DNA from: Bombyx mori
Taxonomy: Eukaryota; Arthropoda; Insecta; Lepidoptera; Bombycidae
Assembly (NCBI RefSeq): GCF_030269925.1
Contig: NC_085128.1
Span: 10,108,501-10,172,500 of the forward strand
Length of the DNA: 64,000 nt
Reading direction: 5' to 3'
The position numbers and the translations under genes were made by a program. Positions 10,391 through 21,866 of this stretch are shown one piece after another. The notes below the pieces were generated by a model. The model did no database searches and was not told the origin of the DNA. It saw nothing but the letters and a program-made list of their open reading frames with translations. Position 1 is the first letter of the stretch. Every line of letters starts with the position of its first letter.

Positions 10391-10830
10391 TTATTCCTCT
10401 ACGGGGCGGAGACATGGTGCATAAAAAGCCGGAATATCAAAAAGATCGATGCCTTTGAAATGTGGGTGTGGCGGTTGATGCTACGAATACCCTGGACTGC
10501 CATGAGAACAAACGAGTCCATTTTAAAGCAGCTAGACATCCGAAAAAGGCTCTCTTCCATCTGCCGGGAACGTGTTATGAGCTTCTTCGGACACATCATG
10601 CGGTCTCCCAGACATGAATTAGAGAAGCTCACAATTACGGGTCGCATAGAGGGCAAGCGCGCCGTGGGCAGAACACCAGCCAGATGGTCAGATCTAGCAA
10701 GAGAAGCACTTGGTGGTAGTCTGTGACATGCAGTCCATGCCGCCCATGATGGCAAACATTGGAAGTACGTCGCATGTGGTCGCGATCCTCAGTAGTGAGG
10801 GAACGATATAGAAGAAGATATAATATTTAT
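10391..10830 (+). mobile_element. 5'-truncated RTE-clade LINE
   Basis: The sequence begins abruptly inside the ORF and carries only the RTE C-terminal region and a short AT-rich tail (GAAGATATAATATTTATAATATA). This matches the short-repeat 3' ends usual for RTE elements. No duplication was found. Confidence 0.75.
10394..10795 (+). pseudogene. RTE ORF C-terminus with premature stop
   Basis: The frame starting at 10394 reads FLYGAETWCIKSRNIKKID, then MWVWRLMLRIPWT, TNESILKQLDI and RERVMSFFGHIMRS, ending with KRAVGRTPARWSDL. This is the diagnostic C-terminal block of RTE/BovB-type LINE proteins. A TGA at 10724-10726 interrupts it; the same frame continues HAVHAAHDGKHWKYVACGRDPQ-like to a TAG at 10793. 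The endonuclease and RT domains are absent, so the copy is dead. Confidence 0.8.
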
Positions 10831-11120
10831 AATATAATATATTTATAATATTTAATGAGAAAATATAATGGTAAATCCCGATCTTCTTATAGTGTAAGTA
10901 AAGACAAAATATTAAAATGATGAACATTTAGTCAAAAAAGAATTATAATTCACAAAAAATTTTGAAGAAACTATTTTTCTTAATCCAAACGCGCGTATAT
11001 TTTACGTGAGATATGTGTCAACTGACCCATAAATGATACAATACTACTATAATAGATACATGACGGCGCGGTCAAGCGAAAGCTTTTTAATAGCAAGTGT
11101 GTCGGCGAATAATACGTAGC

Positions 11121-11661
11121 GTGTACGTCACTACTTTTTTTCTGGTCGGAACCGAACCTCTTACGAGGTCCCCGTGCCTAGGAGGCGCGCGGGGTATGTG
11201 GGACTCGTACACAGCTTCGAACTGGGGGCCCAAGGATGTTTTTAGGACTCTACCCACTAAACGACTCCGCTGTACTCTTCGCCCAAGCGTCGATCCTCTT
11301 CGAGGTCAAAACCCGGTAAGGTGAGGGGGTTACCTAAGTCAACACTTCAACCAGACAGCGCAGTTCACCCCAAGGCCGGCCGGTGGAACCTTCGAGGTGA
11401 ATTGAAGGTTGAAAAACGTCAGCAGTATCGGTACGGCAGCCCGTCGGGCCGCCCAGACAGTGTCGCTTGTGCCCCGAAATACCTCGCCGTACCAGAATCA
11501 TCCTGCCGGGTCGGGACGCAATACACCACTAGCCAGTTTCTTTTTTTATTTCTCCTTGGCGGTGCGCTAGAGCGCCGGTAGCGCACCGCGCGGCCTCTAT
11601 CCCTCAGGTCTCCCCGTAACCTTCACCGGAGTGAAGTCACATACGACATGTGTACGTCACT
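11121..11661 (-). mobile_element. LINE 3' tail with 12-bp target duplication
   Basis: GTGTACGTCACT occurs at 11121-11132 and 11650-11661. Between them lies a GC-rich minus-strand sequence whose 3' end is a poly(A) (T-run at 11135-11141). Blocks AGGTCCCCGTGCCTAGG and TGCCGGGTCGGGACG recur in the copy at 46.45-46.82 kb. No ORF survives. The relation to R1-type tails at 38.9 kb is suggested by the shared CCAGAAC..AGC block, but the clade is not certain. Confidence 0.75.
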
Positions 11662-13206
11662 CCCTGCATATATTTTTTGCATATATTGATTCGTATTATT
11701 ATTTTAATCTTACAATAGATATTCTAAAAATAGAAACTGCAGCAATTGATTAATACAAACTTAGAAAATTAGGTTAATAAAATTGTTTAACCTGTTTTAC
11801 TGTTTACATATATGTCTTTAACATACGATTGCTATTTAAATCCGTCCCCAAACCCGTCCGCTCATACTTTTATTATAGTATAGAGCTCATCCGGTTTGGC
11901 TATCGGAGTCTTAAGCTATCTTGAAACATAAGGTTAAAGTTTCAATTTTATTCCTACGCTTCAAACTAGAGTAATTAATGCGCGGCAGATAGAGGCAGAA
12001 TATTGGTATCCACCGGCACGACCTTAAAATCCCTCCAGAAAAAGCCAGTTATTGCAGTATGCTCCTGTCCATTCGCTAGTTAGTCCCTTGGTGGCCTTTT
12101 ATTACTCACACAACCTAAGGATTATTTTTCTTTAAAAGTTTTGCAATAAGTTTCTCTCGTTGATATTTCCAGAGTTTTCTAGACCATTCCAGACTTTATT
12201 AACAGTATAAGAGTGTGTTCTAGGTTATGATATGAGTACGTTATATTAAAATCTTACATCGTGTTTTCAGTGTATGTATTTTGTACCGAGTACCCCGCTT
12301 GTGTGCTCACTACTAATTGTAGCAATATCACTATATAGTATTAGATGTATCTAATGATTCCAATGCACAAAATATTTTGTTTTATAGACAATTTGCATAC
12401 CTATTAAACCACGAGCACTGCGAAACTCTGCATGACCTAGAAATATTACTAGTTTGTAAAGTACTCGCCGAGGTTACCGTGAACTAATTTCTATATTAAA
12501 ATTAATGTTTTTAGTTACCCCGGTCTCCAAAAATAAACTCGAAATTCCGAACGTTTGCGATTACATATGCGCTATTGTGAATAGCAAAATATATTCAGCG
12601 TAAAAGTTAATGTTTCCAACATTTTTATGGTCATTAGGGAAGTCTGTGTCCACCAGCAATGGACTCATTTGTGCTGCTAATGATAATGATGACCTTAGCG
12701 AGTAATTTTTTGAGCCAGAGGAGCATACGGGTTCGCCGCGCATTTATTTTTAAATGATTACTGGACTCCGTAAATATCACATCGTGAATAATACCTCACT
12801 CACACAACACTTATCTTAAAAAATGAGGTTAAATCTCAGTTGTACAACGGCTATCCCACTCCTTAAATTAGAACGAGTTACAGAAATATGGAAGACGGCC
12901 TTCCGTATCTTCCTTAAGATAGCTTAATAATGTAAATTTGTAAAGTTTTGCATGTTATGATTTTTATCACACGACATAGAAGTTTTCCCTTAACACGTGT
13001 TTGCTATCTATTTATTTAGGAATTCGGTGGTGCCTTTCAGAGGATTTGATGAATAATGATTGATGTTGAAATTTACGATGGAAATTGAAGTTTATGTCTA
13101 CGTTTGTGTAACGTTACACGATATAGCCTGAAAAATTGCGAAGTTGCATTAGCGATGGGCAGGAAAATGTAGACCTGTTAAAGGTTGGCAACACCGTATC
13201 TATCAC
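11662..13206. other. AT-rich sequence, nothing recognised
   Basis: Only short random open frames. I see no repeat termini or coding pattern. Confidence 0.4.
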
Positions 13207-13252
13207 TACGATAATCTTGGGGGAGGACTATGTCCAGCAGTGGACCTCTCTA
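13207..13252 (+). mobile_element. RTE 3' fragment
   Basis: CTTGGGGGAGGACTATGTCC followed by AGCAGTGGAC encodes LGEDYVQQW, the end of the RTE protein. The same motif occurs in the copy at 57.6-58.0 kb (LGEAHVQQW). Confidence 0.6.
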
Positions 13253-13563
13253 ATATTGATGTTCAAACGTTATATTAAAAACCCTAACTAATAGAAATTA
13301 GAAGCCGCCAAATATTTCGTATTACTACAAGCCATACGTATATAAAATGATCAAAATAAAGCTCATTTTTAATTAACATAGCTAGCTCCGTCTCTGTGAC
13401 GTGATCGCCATGTTCGCGTGATCCGAGTGTAAAGACGCTTGTAATGGCAGCACTACGTGTCCATAGTTATTTAGACTTAACGTTCATGACGTACCATCTA
13501 ATAACGTTTAGCTAACGAACATTTTTGTTACGTTGGGGCTAAAAATATTTGATTTATTAGATA
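13253..13563. other. AT-rich sequence, nothing recognised
   Basis: No repeat or coding pattern identified. Confidence 0.35.
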
Positions 13564-13783
13564 CTAGCGACCCGCCCTCGCTTCGCTTCGGAAACTCTAA
13601 TTTATTATTGATTTCTCCACAATTTAATAAATTTTATTATACATATAAACCTTCCTCTTCAATCACTTTATCTATTATATTTAAAAAAAACCGCATCAAA
13701 ATCCGCTGCGTAGTTTTAAAGGTTTAAGCATACACAGGGATATAGGGACAGAGAAAGCGACTTTGTTTTATACTATGTACTGA
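13564..13783 (-). mobile_element. Helitron-like non-autonomous repeat
   Basis: On the minus strand it starts TCAGTACATAGTATAAAAC after an A and ends GGGCGGGTCGCTAG before a T, giving the TC...CTRR form and A|T flanks of Helitrons. Internal blocks (TTTTAAAACTACGCAGCGG on the minus strand) match a very common lepidopteran repeat as I remember it. Confidence 0.55.
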
Positions 13784-14106
13784 TGTCATGTTGATAGATG
13801 ATTTGATCGGTTTATTAACTTTAATTCTAGCTTTTAAAGCACAGAAACGGAAAATATAAAAGCTTGTTATGATAGTGTAGTTTGAACAGAGCTAAAATAA
13901 GAAACTTAACGTCATTATGATGGATGAGGTTTACTCGCGTCGCAAGGATATCATCGCGTTTAGTTAATACAACATACGTATAACCTGTTAAGGATACTAT
14001 TGAATTAATTATTTTCAGTTTTTGTTGACAACCGAATGTACGTCACTTCCCACGTCCTGTTATGAGCTTATTAACATCGATAATTCGGAGGTTGCTCTTT
14101 GATTAT
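13784..14106. other. AT-rich sequence, nothing recognised
   Basis: No repeat or coding pattern identified. Confidence 0.35.
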
Positions 14107-14221
14107 GTTTTTTTAAATGCCCTTGTAGGCAGACGAGCATACGGCCCAACTAATGGTGAGTGGTTACCGTCGCCCGTGGGCTTCAGCAATGCCAGGGGCA
14201 GAGCCAAGCCGCTGCCTACCA
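14107..14221 (-). mobile_element. BMC1-like LINE tail, about 110 bp
   Basis: Minus-strand copy with poly(T) at 14107 and the 5' end at the same GTAGGCAGCGGC point as other short tails. It carries only the last codons and 3' UTR. Confidence 0.85.
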
Positions 14222-14670
14222 TGTGTCCATGGTAACCAAAAATTATAAAAAACAAATAATTAACATTAATCAAATACATTGTTGAACAATACGGACTGTA
14301 TACTTTACAAAACAGAACAAACAAAACTGTAATTGTAAAGATCAATAATTATAAAGTGCAAAAGAGAAATTAAAATTGAACTGTAAAAGTAGTTTTAAGC
14401 ATGTTATTGTAAACAATGCGGTAAGTTGGTGACTTATAAACGAAACGGGATGTAATTTAGCAAAGCGTCGGCCTCGTATGCTGAGTTTTTTTTAACAACA
14501 ACTTGTAAACAGCTAAATTATGTCTAAGGGAAGGGGATGGTTTTATTTGTTACGAGCTAAGTCCCGCCTGTAGGCATATTTTTGACGGCGCGTTGAAGTG
14601 AGAACACTCGGCCTGAAGCAGAGAATATAAACTGTCTTCTTCATATAGCAGGGTTCTTTAATAACGCTTT
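14222..14670. other. AT-rich sequence, nothing recognised
   Basis: No repeat or coding pattern identified. Confidence 0.35.
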
Positions 14671-14880
14671 GCGAATGTAGAACCACTCCGCCTATTTCTG
14701 CCGTGAAGCAGTAATGCGTTTCGGTTTGAAGGGTGAGGTAGCCGTTGTAACTGTACTTGAGACCTTAGAACTTATATCTCAAGGTGGGTGGCGCATTTAC
14801 GTCGTAGATGTCGTTGGGCTCCAATAAACACTTAACACCTGATGGTCTGTGAGCTCGTCCACCCGTCAAAGCAATAAAAA
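14671..14880 (+). mobile_element. Bm1-type SINE, 5'-truncated
   Basis: The copy begins within the Bm1 body (CCGCCTATTTCTGCCGTGAAG), includes the CTCAAGGTGGGTGGCGC block and ends in the AGCAATAAAAA tail, abutting the BMC1-like copy that follows in opposite orientation. Confidence 0.8.
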
Positions 14881-14882
14881 CA

Positions 14883-15112
14883 TTTATTTTTATTGCTCTT
14901 GCAGGTAGACGAGAATACAACCCATCTGGTGGTGAGTGGTTACTTTCGTTCATGGACGCTAGTAATGCCAGGAACAGAGCCAAACCGCTAAGTATACTCC
15001 GCAAGCCTCGTTTGATGAAGCACATGTCAAAGCGCTCGGGAAACACCGTATACGGGGAATTATTTCCAAAGCAGGGTTATTCGTGGCAGAAAAAAATATC
15101 TGTAAGCGCATA
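14883..15112 (-). mobile_element. BMC1-like LINE fragment, about 230 bp
   Basis: Diverged minus-strand copy of the 3' end of the LINE at 5.2 kb, extending into C-terminal codons (reading MFPERFDMCFIKRGLRSIL, compare FPERYVMSFFKRGLWRVL in the intact protein). Degenerate. Confidence 0.75.
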
Positions 15113-16049
15113 TTGATAAGCATATTGATGCGTGGGGTTCGTGCGAGTACTAATAATATCCTGATGGTTATAGGTAATAAACCCGAATGTGCTGTTTTGA
15201 GACACTGGGTTCATATACATACCCATATACCAGGTGCCTCAAGGCAGCGCAGATTTATGAATTAAATTTTTAAATGTTTTAATTGCTAATTTTAATTTTA
15301 ATTTTAATTTTACTAACATAGTTCTAAGTATTATTCTACTTACAACATATGGACTTAAGAGGGTCTGAATTAAATGAATTTTATTTTATTTTATTTTATT
15401 TTTATTTTATTATAGATGAACGCAGTGATTCTAGGTAATAACTAGAGGAATGCACGAAGTTCACCGTCACCGCGAAAAGCTTAAAGTATTCGAAACGTAA
15501 AAAAAATAACAATATAAATAATAAAATCGAGATTAAATCGTAAAATTTATAAAATATTTATTGAAGTTTTTGTAAGCGCGATTCGAGTTTTTTGAGTACC
15601 GTTCCGATGTATACGAGCCGCGAAAACCTAATAAAATATCAAACAATATCGCTGTCTCCTATAGTGTCAACTCATATGGTACTTACACGTAATACATCAA
15701 CACACAATAAAATTATTTGAACACAGGTTATGTATGTGTCAGTCATAAATCTTACTAAATTTATATCCAGTTGTTTGTCTGCAAACTGTACACGTTCTAA
15801 GCGAGTGTGTGTGGAAACTTAATTTGTTTCTTGTACAATTTCCGCGCGTCACGTTGTCACGGGCTTTCTCGATATTGAGGAACTTTCGAGAATTTTAGTA
15901 CCGTACATGTTTGCAGACGTCGTTTACAGTTCAAACAAGAATGTTTATTGATATGGGATATCGTTTTGTTAGTACATCGCTGTAGTACTTTAAATGCTTT
16001 TTCTTTCAGAATAAAATCCTATTTATAATTGTGTAGTATTTGACACGTT
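15113..16049. other. AT-rich sequence, (TTTTA)n-type repeat
   Basis: TTTTA/TTTTATT simple repeats lie at about 15290-15315 and 15380-15415. Nothing else identified. Confidence 0.4.
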
Positions 16050-16300
16050 TCTCCTCGTCGAATTTGTCGATTACGACACAGAGGTCGACGAGTGGGCTAA
16101 TCTATAGACATAACTCACTGAGTTTCTAGCCGGATCTTCTCAGCGGGTCGCGATTCCGACCCGTTGGTAGATTCTATGAAGCACTGCTCTTGTTAGAGTT
16201 ACTGTTAGCAAACTCTCTCAGTCTGAGCCCGTGAGCTCACCGATCCGTCCGCGAGAAGCTGGAATAGCCCTTAGGCACCAACGAATAGGTAGATAAATAA
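16050..16300 (+). mobile_element. jockey-family LINE tail, diverged
   Basis: Sequence from CTCGTCGAATTTGTCG through CTGAGTTTCTAGCCGGATC and CAGCGGGTCGCGATTCCGA to AATAGGTAGATAAA matches the 3' UTR layout of the 1.9, 49.8 and 59.6 kb copies. The structural stems are partly decayed here. There is no long poly(A). Confidence 0.7.
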
Positions 16301-16315
16301 TTGACACGTATTTTG

Positions 16316-16431
16316 TAGGCAGAGGCTTGGCTCTGCTCCTGGCATTGCAGATATTCATGGGCGATGGTAACCACTCACCATCAGGTAGGTAGGTCGTGTG
16401 CTCGTCTGCCTACAAGGGCAATAAAAAAAAG
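16316..16431 (+). mobile_element. BMC1-like LINE tail, about 110 bp
   Basis: Starts at GTAGGCAGAGGCTTGG, carries the ACCATCAGGT hairpin region (with a small GGTAGGTAGG expansion) and ends in CAATAAAAAAAA. The 5' cut is the shared one. Confidence 0.8.
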
Positions 16432-16707
16432 GAATTTAGAATTTTTATTTAGAATTTAGAATTTATCTTGCTTTTTCGTGGCCACGTGATTACTAGTAGT
16501 TTTCATAAGCGGGATGGTCGTGTTTTTTTTTTAAATTTAATGGAAACTTTTATGAAATATCTCAAGTAAAATAAGATAGACGAAGAATGGCACTAAGAAC
16601 GTGAATCCACTTGCCCGCATACGCTAGTAAAATAAAAACGAATCGCTAAAAACATGTAATTGAAATACTTGCGAACTGTTAAATATTTAAGCGTTTTTTT
16701 TTTTAAA

Positions 16708-17025
16708 TTTTTTTTTTATTGCTTAGATGGGTGGACGAGCTCATAGTCCACCTGGTGTTAAGTGGTTACTGGAGTCCATAGACATCCACAACGTAAATGC
16801 GCCACCCACCTTGAGATAGATATAAGTTCTAAGGTCTCAAGTAAGTTACAACGGCTGCCCCACCCTTCAAACCGAAACGCATTACTGCTTCACGGCAGAA
16901 ATAGACAGGGTGGTGGTGCCTACCCGCGCGGACTCACAATAGGTCCTACCACCAGTAATTACGCAAATTATAATTTTTGCGGGTTTTGATTTTTATTACA
17001 CGATGTTATTCCTTCACCGATTATA
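16708..17025 (-). mobile_element. Bm1-type SINE
   Basis: Minus-strand copy with poly(T) at 16698-16719, all body blocks, and extra 5' body (CGCAAATTATAATTTTTGCG, TTACACGATGTTATTCCTTC) that the short Bm1 copies lack. The tRNA-like head is missing. Confidence 0.85.
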
Positions 17026-17269
17026 AATAACTTTATTTTTTAATTGTTAATTATACAAATAAAATTCGAAAATTTCAAAGTTACACAAAAGTAAAACTCG
17101 TTTCTTCACTACAACGCGCTTGTTTATTGTTCACTAACGAACTTTCAATGATTTCAACTTTCCAATTAATCGAAATTGGATAAAACAGTTTTTGTCGCTC
17201 GTAAGATCGCTGTCACTTCAGTTTATTAATTTTAATTATCTCAAAAACGAGTTCCGTTTCATGCGTTAG

Positions 17270-17405
17270 GTTTTTTATTTTATTGCTTAGAAGGGTGGAC
17301 GAGCTCACGGCCCACCTGGTGTTATGTGGTTACCGGAGCCCATAGACAATTGAAACGTAAATGCCACCTTGAGACATGAGTTGTAAGGTCTCAGTATAGT
17401 TACTT
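17270..17405 (-). mobile_element. Bm1-type SINE 3' fragment
   Basis: Minus-strand tail (ATTGCTTAGAAGGGTGGACG) through the CACCTTGAGACATGAG block, truncated at its 5' side where the CR1-like RT remnant begins. Confidence 0.75.
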
Positions 17406-17414
17406 TATTATAAG

Positions 17415-17830
17415 AGACTTGCAGTTGCTGGCAGCGGTTTACGGGTGTCATTAACAATGGCACATTTGCAACCGCACCAGTATAGGGCTGTTCGGATTAT
17501 CGATAATTCCATTCTTCGTTTGGAAACTCTTTATCTCCAGAGCGATTTCATTTCTCTCTGGGTTTTGTACCGTATGTTAGATGAGGAGTGCTCCGAAGAA
17601 TTTTTGAAATGATCCCACCATCTCCTTTTTACCATCGCACTGCCCGCATCAGGAGCAAAGCTGATCCGCACCACCTATGACCACTGTGTTTATCACAGCG
17701 CGCCCCAAATATTTTTTTGCTTCGTACCATCTGGCTTTGGAGTGAACTTCTCTCTACGGTCTTTTCTGTGCCAAATAACATGTTCTTCTTCAAATGAGGT
17801 TTGAAGAAAGTCTTCAGCGGTAAGCACCGG
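17415..17830 (+). pseudogene. CR1/BMC1-like RT C-terminus, decayed
   Basis: Plus-strand remnant reading PHQYRAVRIIDNSILRLETL, then ISLWVLYRMLDEECSEEF and FYHRTA-like text. It parallels the intact LINE (IQRRAVRIVDNPIL, LCILYRMFHGECSEELFEM, RFYHRTARHRSRVHP, FLPRTIRLWNELPS). Frameshifts and stops break it. Identity is low, so it is probably a related but older family. Confidence 0.65.
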
Positions 17831-17954
17831 CTTAATGGCTGCTCCTCACTTTCATCAATGACAGTGAACTTTCACCGCTTTATCGCATCTTATCTGTCTA
17901 TCGGGGTCATAAAAATATGTTACTGTCACCTATTTTTACCGCCTATTGCTACCA

Positions 17955-18080
17955 CCATCACGTGCATTGTTATCGCCATCTATTTTTACCGCGAAGCAGT
18001 TTTGCGTTTCGCCCCTTCTACATTATAATTGCGACTTGGACCTCTTACCCCGAGATGGATGATTACATTAATGCTTCATA
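17955..18080 (+). mobile_element. very diverged Bm1-like fragment
   Basis: TATTTTTACCGCGAAGCAGT and TTTGCGTTTCG followed by CCCCGAGATGGATG keep the order of Bm1 blocks but with heavy divergence. A tentative call. Confidence 0.35.
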
Positions 18081-18559
18081 TTATGTAATGAACACACTTC
18101 ACGTTAAGCAGGCTTTTGTGTTTATATTTCAGAAAACTGTCAGTGTGCCTAGTACTGCATGAAAGCAGGTGTGCAATATATTGACAGTACGTTGTGTTAT
18201 TAATTCTCACTGGTAGGTGTCGCCTTTTGTTTCTACCTCTTCCTCCTATCTAATCGCTGGTAGTATAGAGGGTTCAGCTTCACTGGGCTGGTAGGCGAAC
18301 TCACGAAACCCAGCTTCTTATGCTGACCCATAAAGCCATTTATCATAAAATGTAGTATCCTTTCTGGAAATTCGCTAGTATCAAATCTCCAATTTACAAT
18401 CGGAAATAAAATTCATTCTATATAAGTGCAGTGCTTACAGTGTAACATTTTATGTTTTGTTTGAGTTACCTGTACATATGTATGTACTAGTACATATTTA
18501 TTCGAAGTCTCGTAGCCTGAAGGAAAAGGATCCCGCAGTCAGACCCATTTTTTTCTGAG

Positions 18560-18870
18560 GAAATTTGTACTTGGCACATGTTCGCGACAGACTTCCACGA
18601 TGAAGGAATAGCATCGTGTAATAAAAATCTAACTAGTATTTTTTAAAGCGTGCTTAATTGTTGTTGAGAGACTGTGTTGTAAGTCCGCAGGGGTATCATT
18701 AACTTGTATATTTGTGCCGCGAATGCATTCTAATTTTTTGGGTTGGGTTGGGACAGACGTCTCTAATGATCTCACATTGGAAACAATAAGACCTCATGTC
18801 TCGATGTGGCGGGCGTTGCTCCCATCGTGATTTCTTCGGGTCTCATAGCTACTGTGCATTTTTTTGCAAT
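18560..18870 (+). mobile_element. diverged Bm1-type SINE
   Basis: ACTTCCACGATGAAGGAATA and TCGTGTAATAAAAATC match the Bm1 5' body. A degraded rendering of the GTAAGTCCGCAGGGGT, GTGCCGCGAATG and CATGTCTCGATGTGG blocks follows. Confidence 0.6.
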
Positions 18871-19440
18871 AGACAAGATTCTTTCATTAGTCTATATATT
18901 AAAAATGTTAAGACAACAAGTTCACCTTAATGAGGTCGTTCAAAATTTTTGGGTCATAGAAATCTCTTACCTTGTAGGTAATTCCATTTTGAATTGTAAC
19001 TCGTGAATATTATTCATTCAATATGGCAGTTCCTTTCGTGAAGCAGGAAGGAAGTTTAATCATATGGGGCGCAAATTTCTCCATCAATATTGTAAGTGAT
19101 TTATGATAAATTTATGAAATTCATTCACAGATATTTATAACAAAAAGTCTGAATTGTATGGGTAGACCAGCTGTTCTATACTTCTTTTACTTCAGCTTGA
19201 GTACAAGATTGATTCATACCATTGATCGTTGTGTGTGCCTAAAATCTAAAATAGAAATTGTGGAGTTCAGTAAAAAATTAGGTTGACCGGCATGTGATAG
19301 AAGCAATATCATCAACTATAGTATTTGCAGTAGTAGTGGTAGCTTTAAATGTCTGAGGGCACGTTACCAAAGCTTCTGATGAATATTCGGACTGGTTAAA
19401 ACCCTTTGATATAACCCTTGTCTGCTACCTTCTTTATTTT
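18871..19440. other. AT-rich sequence, nothing recognised
   Basis: No repeat termini or coding pattern identified. Confidence 0.4.
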
Positions 19441-19481
19441 GAACAATACAACACAAGTTTTGGTCGTGTCTCCAAAAAAAA

Positions 19482-19819
19482 ATACCTTTATGGCCTAGGT
19501 ATTATTGCTTAGGGGAAGGGTGATGGAAGAGATGTGCTCCGCACTAAGCGCTTCACTCTCCCCCCTTTGCCTTTTCACGAGTTCTGTCTCATGCGAGGTT
19601 TGGATGCTGGTTGTTGAGCGACAGGAGGTTTTAGTTAGTTCGACTCCGACATACCTTTATGGCCTAGGTATTATTGCTTAGGGGAAGGGTGATGGAAGAG
19701 ATGTGCTCCGCACTAAGCGCTTCACTCTCCCCCCTTTGCCTTTTCACGAGTTCTGTCTCATGCGAGGTTTGGATGCTGGTTGTTGAGCGACAGGAGGTTT
19801 TAGTTAGTTCGACTCCGAC
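19482..19819. repeat. exact 169-bp tandem duplication
   Basis: 19482-19650 and 19651-19819 are identical as far as I can read. The unit contains about 28 bp of LINE remnant plus most of the R1-like tail. ATACC occurs at the start of each unit and again at 19820, giving 5 bp of microhomology at the junction. Confidence 0.9.
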
Positions 19820-19882
19820 ATACCCCGCCTGCCATCCCCAGTGGAGGGTGGGAGTACGGCGATTTCCTCCTGACAAAAAAAA
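19681..19882 (+). mobile_element. R1-type LINE 3' UTR copy
   Basis: Runs from GGGGAAGGGTGATGG to CGATTTCCTCCTGAC plus poly(A). It is flanked by AGGTATTATTGCTTA (19666-19680) and AGGTATTATTGCCTA (19883-19897), a 14/15 target duplication within the BMC1-like remnant. Homologous minus-strand tails lie at 38.9 and 49.9 kb. A T-arm-like hairpin sits at 19803-19819. The upstream half is present twice owing to the tandem duplication. Confidence 0.8.
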
Positions 19883-20515
19883 AGGTATTATTGCCTATCC
19901 CCTGTCCTGTCATCTGCATAGTAATGTATGCCATCAATATATAGCATATTATTGTTATACATGATGCTGTGTGGAAAAGAGCGCTGAGCTTTACCGAAAG
20001 TCAGCGTCAATTTTTAGGGTATCGGAACAGCAGCTCTCAACGATAAATATAATGCTCTGTCCATCCAAAAAGCTAACAATCTACTTGCAATGTGTCTCTA
20101 GGATCCCGTAAGCTGGTAGCTTCGACAAAAGAGCTCATTGCCAGACCATCTCAAAGACCTTCGTGACATAACGACTCACAGCGAGAGCCTTGTCCTTGCT
20201 CTTCAAAGTTCCCACTCACCTCTGAGTAGCGTCTAGTAAAAGATCACCAGCTGAGTGATCATCAAGAAAACTGTAACATCGGTCACTAATCGGCTGGCGA
20301 TCCTCAAGATACTTAAGGAGTTGCGTTTTAATTATTCGTTCCATCACCTCGGAATGCAAGGAAGTCATCGCGTTTGTATCGCCTCTCTTATAGCACTATT
20401 AGGAGGGTAGATATTAAGGGTTTTGTCTTCGTGAAAAACTACCCACGTCCACTCTGTTTCAAAGAAAGATGACCGGTCGGACCCCTCGAACTACAGGCCA
20501 ATCGCAATAATAGGA

Positions 20516-21619
20516 CATAGACATTTGGAAAACTGTGCCGGCAGTAGATATTATATGATCAGATGTTTTTTAATATTACCATAGTACGAGTGTACAGCAA
20601 TACAAAGGCATTCGAAAAAGCGGATCTTTTTGCAATCGCAGTCTTTTTAAAAAGAAACGTTTGATTAGAACTATTTGGGTTTTAAATTAACGAAATACGT
20701 CACAAATGCTTTAAAATTCATCAGGGTTTACGAAAATATTTTTCCTTCATCAATTCTGCGTTCTGACGTGCAATTTCGTTAAGAGCGACGCGGACGGGCG
20801 TCGAGCACACATCTTGCACTACAATAAAACCAACTTGCTTCATTCGTTTGGTGTCCGTCTATCCGTGACGACTAGATAGGTCATTTATTAACAGAACGCT
20901 TTCGTGATGATATACTTTTATCTAACGTTCTGTGAAATGCTATCTAATAAAAACCGCCATAAATAAGTTGCACATAATCAAATAAATGTCCATGTCGTTG
21001 TTGAATTTATGACAAAGCATAAATATATTCCGATAGAATATTATTTGTATGAGAATTATCTTAATACAAATAGATTATCGTAATATATTTAACGTTGATA
21101 TTGGGAATGTGTTTGGCGGTTTCGAGGGAAACGTAAAGTTCGAATCACGAAAATCACTTTTGAGAAGTCCTGATCGATTTCGTTATAACGTTTTATTAGG
21201 TTTTCATTCGACGTAGGTGATTGTGGTTCGATTTTACGTGAAAAGAAGACAGATTTCTTCATTATTATTGTTGACTTTCCGCTTTTTGTGAACGAGATAC
21301 CGTGAAAAGAGACCAATCTATCGAAGCGAAAACACGAAGCCACTTACACAAATGAAGTCCACACGACTCGTTCGATATTGGTAATCAGGAAATCATTTAT
21401 TCCATCACGGTGCGTAAATTCAACGGTGCCTTTATCGGGTCAAATTAATTACTTGTTGAGTTTTCAACTGGGCACCGGCTTCCTCGTTTTCTGAGGTAAA
21501 CTTTATGTTTTTGTAATTTGTATGTTTTTGTAAAAAGGTATGCTGTGAATTCGTTGAAATAAATCGTAATTCTTCTCTTTATACTCTTGTCGCAATTGTG
21601 GTCGGTAATTTTTTTTATT
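20516..21619. other. AT-rich sequence, nothing recognised
   Basis: No feature that I can support. Confidence 0.4.
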
Positions 21620-21866
21620 TTTTTTTATTGCTTAGTTGGGTGGACGAGCTTACAGCCCATCTGGTGTTAAATGGTTACTGGAGCCCATAGACATCTACAA
21701 CGTTAATGCACTATCCACCTTGAGATATAAGTTCTACCGTCTCAAGTATAGTTACAACGGCTGCCCCACCCTTCAAACCGAAACGCATTACTGCTTCACG
21801 GCAGAAATAGGCAGGGTGGTGGTATCTACCCGCGCGTACTCACAAGAGGTCCTACCACCAGTGAAT
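21616..21866 (-). mobile_element. Bm1-type SINE, 5'-truncated
   Basis: Minus-strand copy from poly(T) to the CCTACCACCAGT end, the short form of Bm1. Moderately conserved. Confidence 0.85.

Larger units (their letters stand above)
19448..20515 (-). pseudogene. BMC1-like LINE fragment with inverted 5' piece
   Basis: Minus-strand sequence at about 19448-19500 and 19883-20368 corresponds to the RT region of the LINE at 5.2 kb (plus-strand text there 6025-6560), including the degraded YADD and AFDRVW regions. From 20369 to about 20515 the same gene continues in the opposite orientation (plus strand, RLYRLSY through YRPIAI equivalents). The distal end of the inverted piece is the codon next to the start of the minus piece, the layout produced by twin priming. 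An R1-like tail and a tandem duplication interrupt the 3' part. Confidence 0.7.

Noticed and set aside
15290..15415. telomere-like or satellite repeat
   Set aside because: Only TTTTA-type simple sequence; no TTAGG arrays anywhere in the window.
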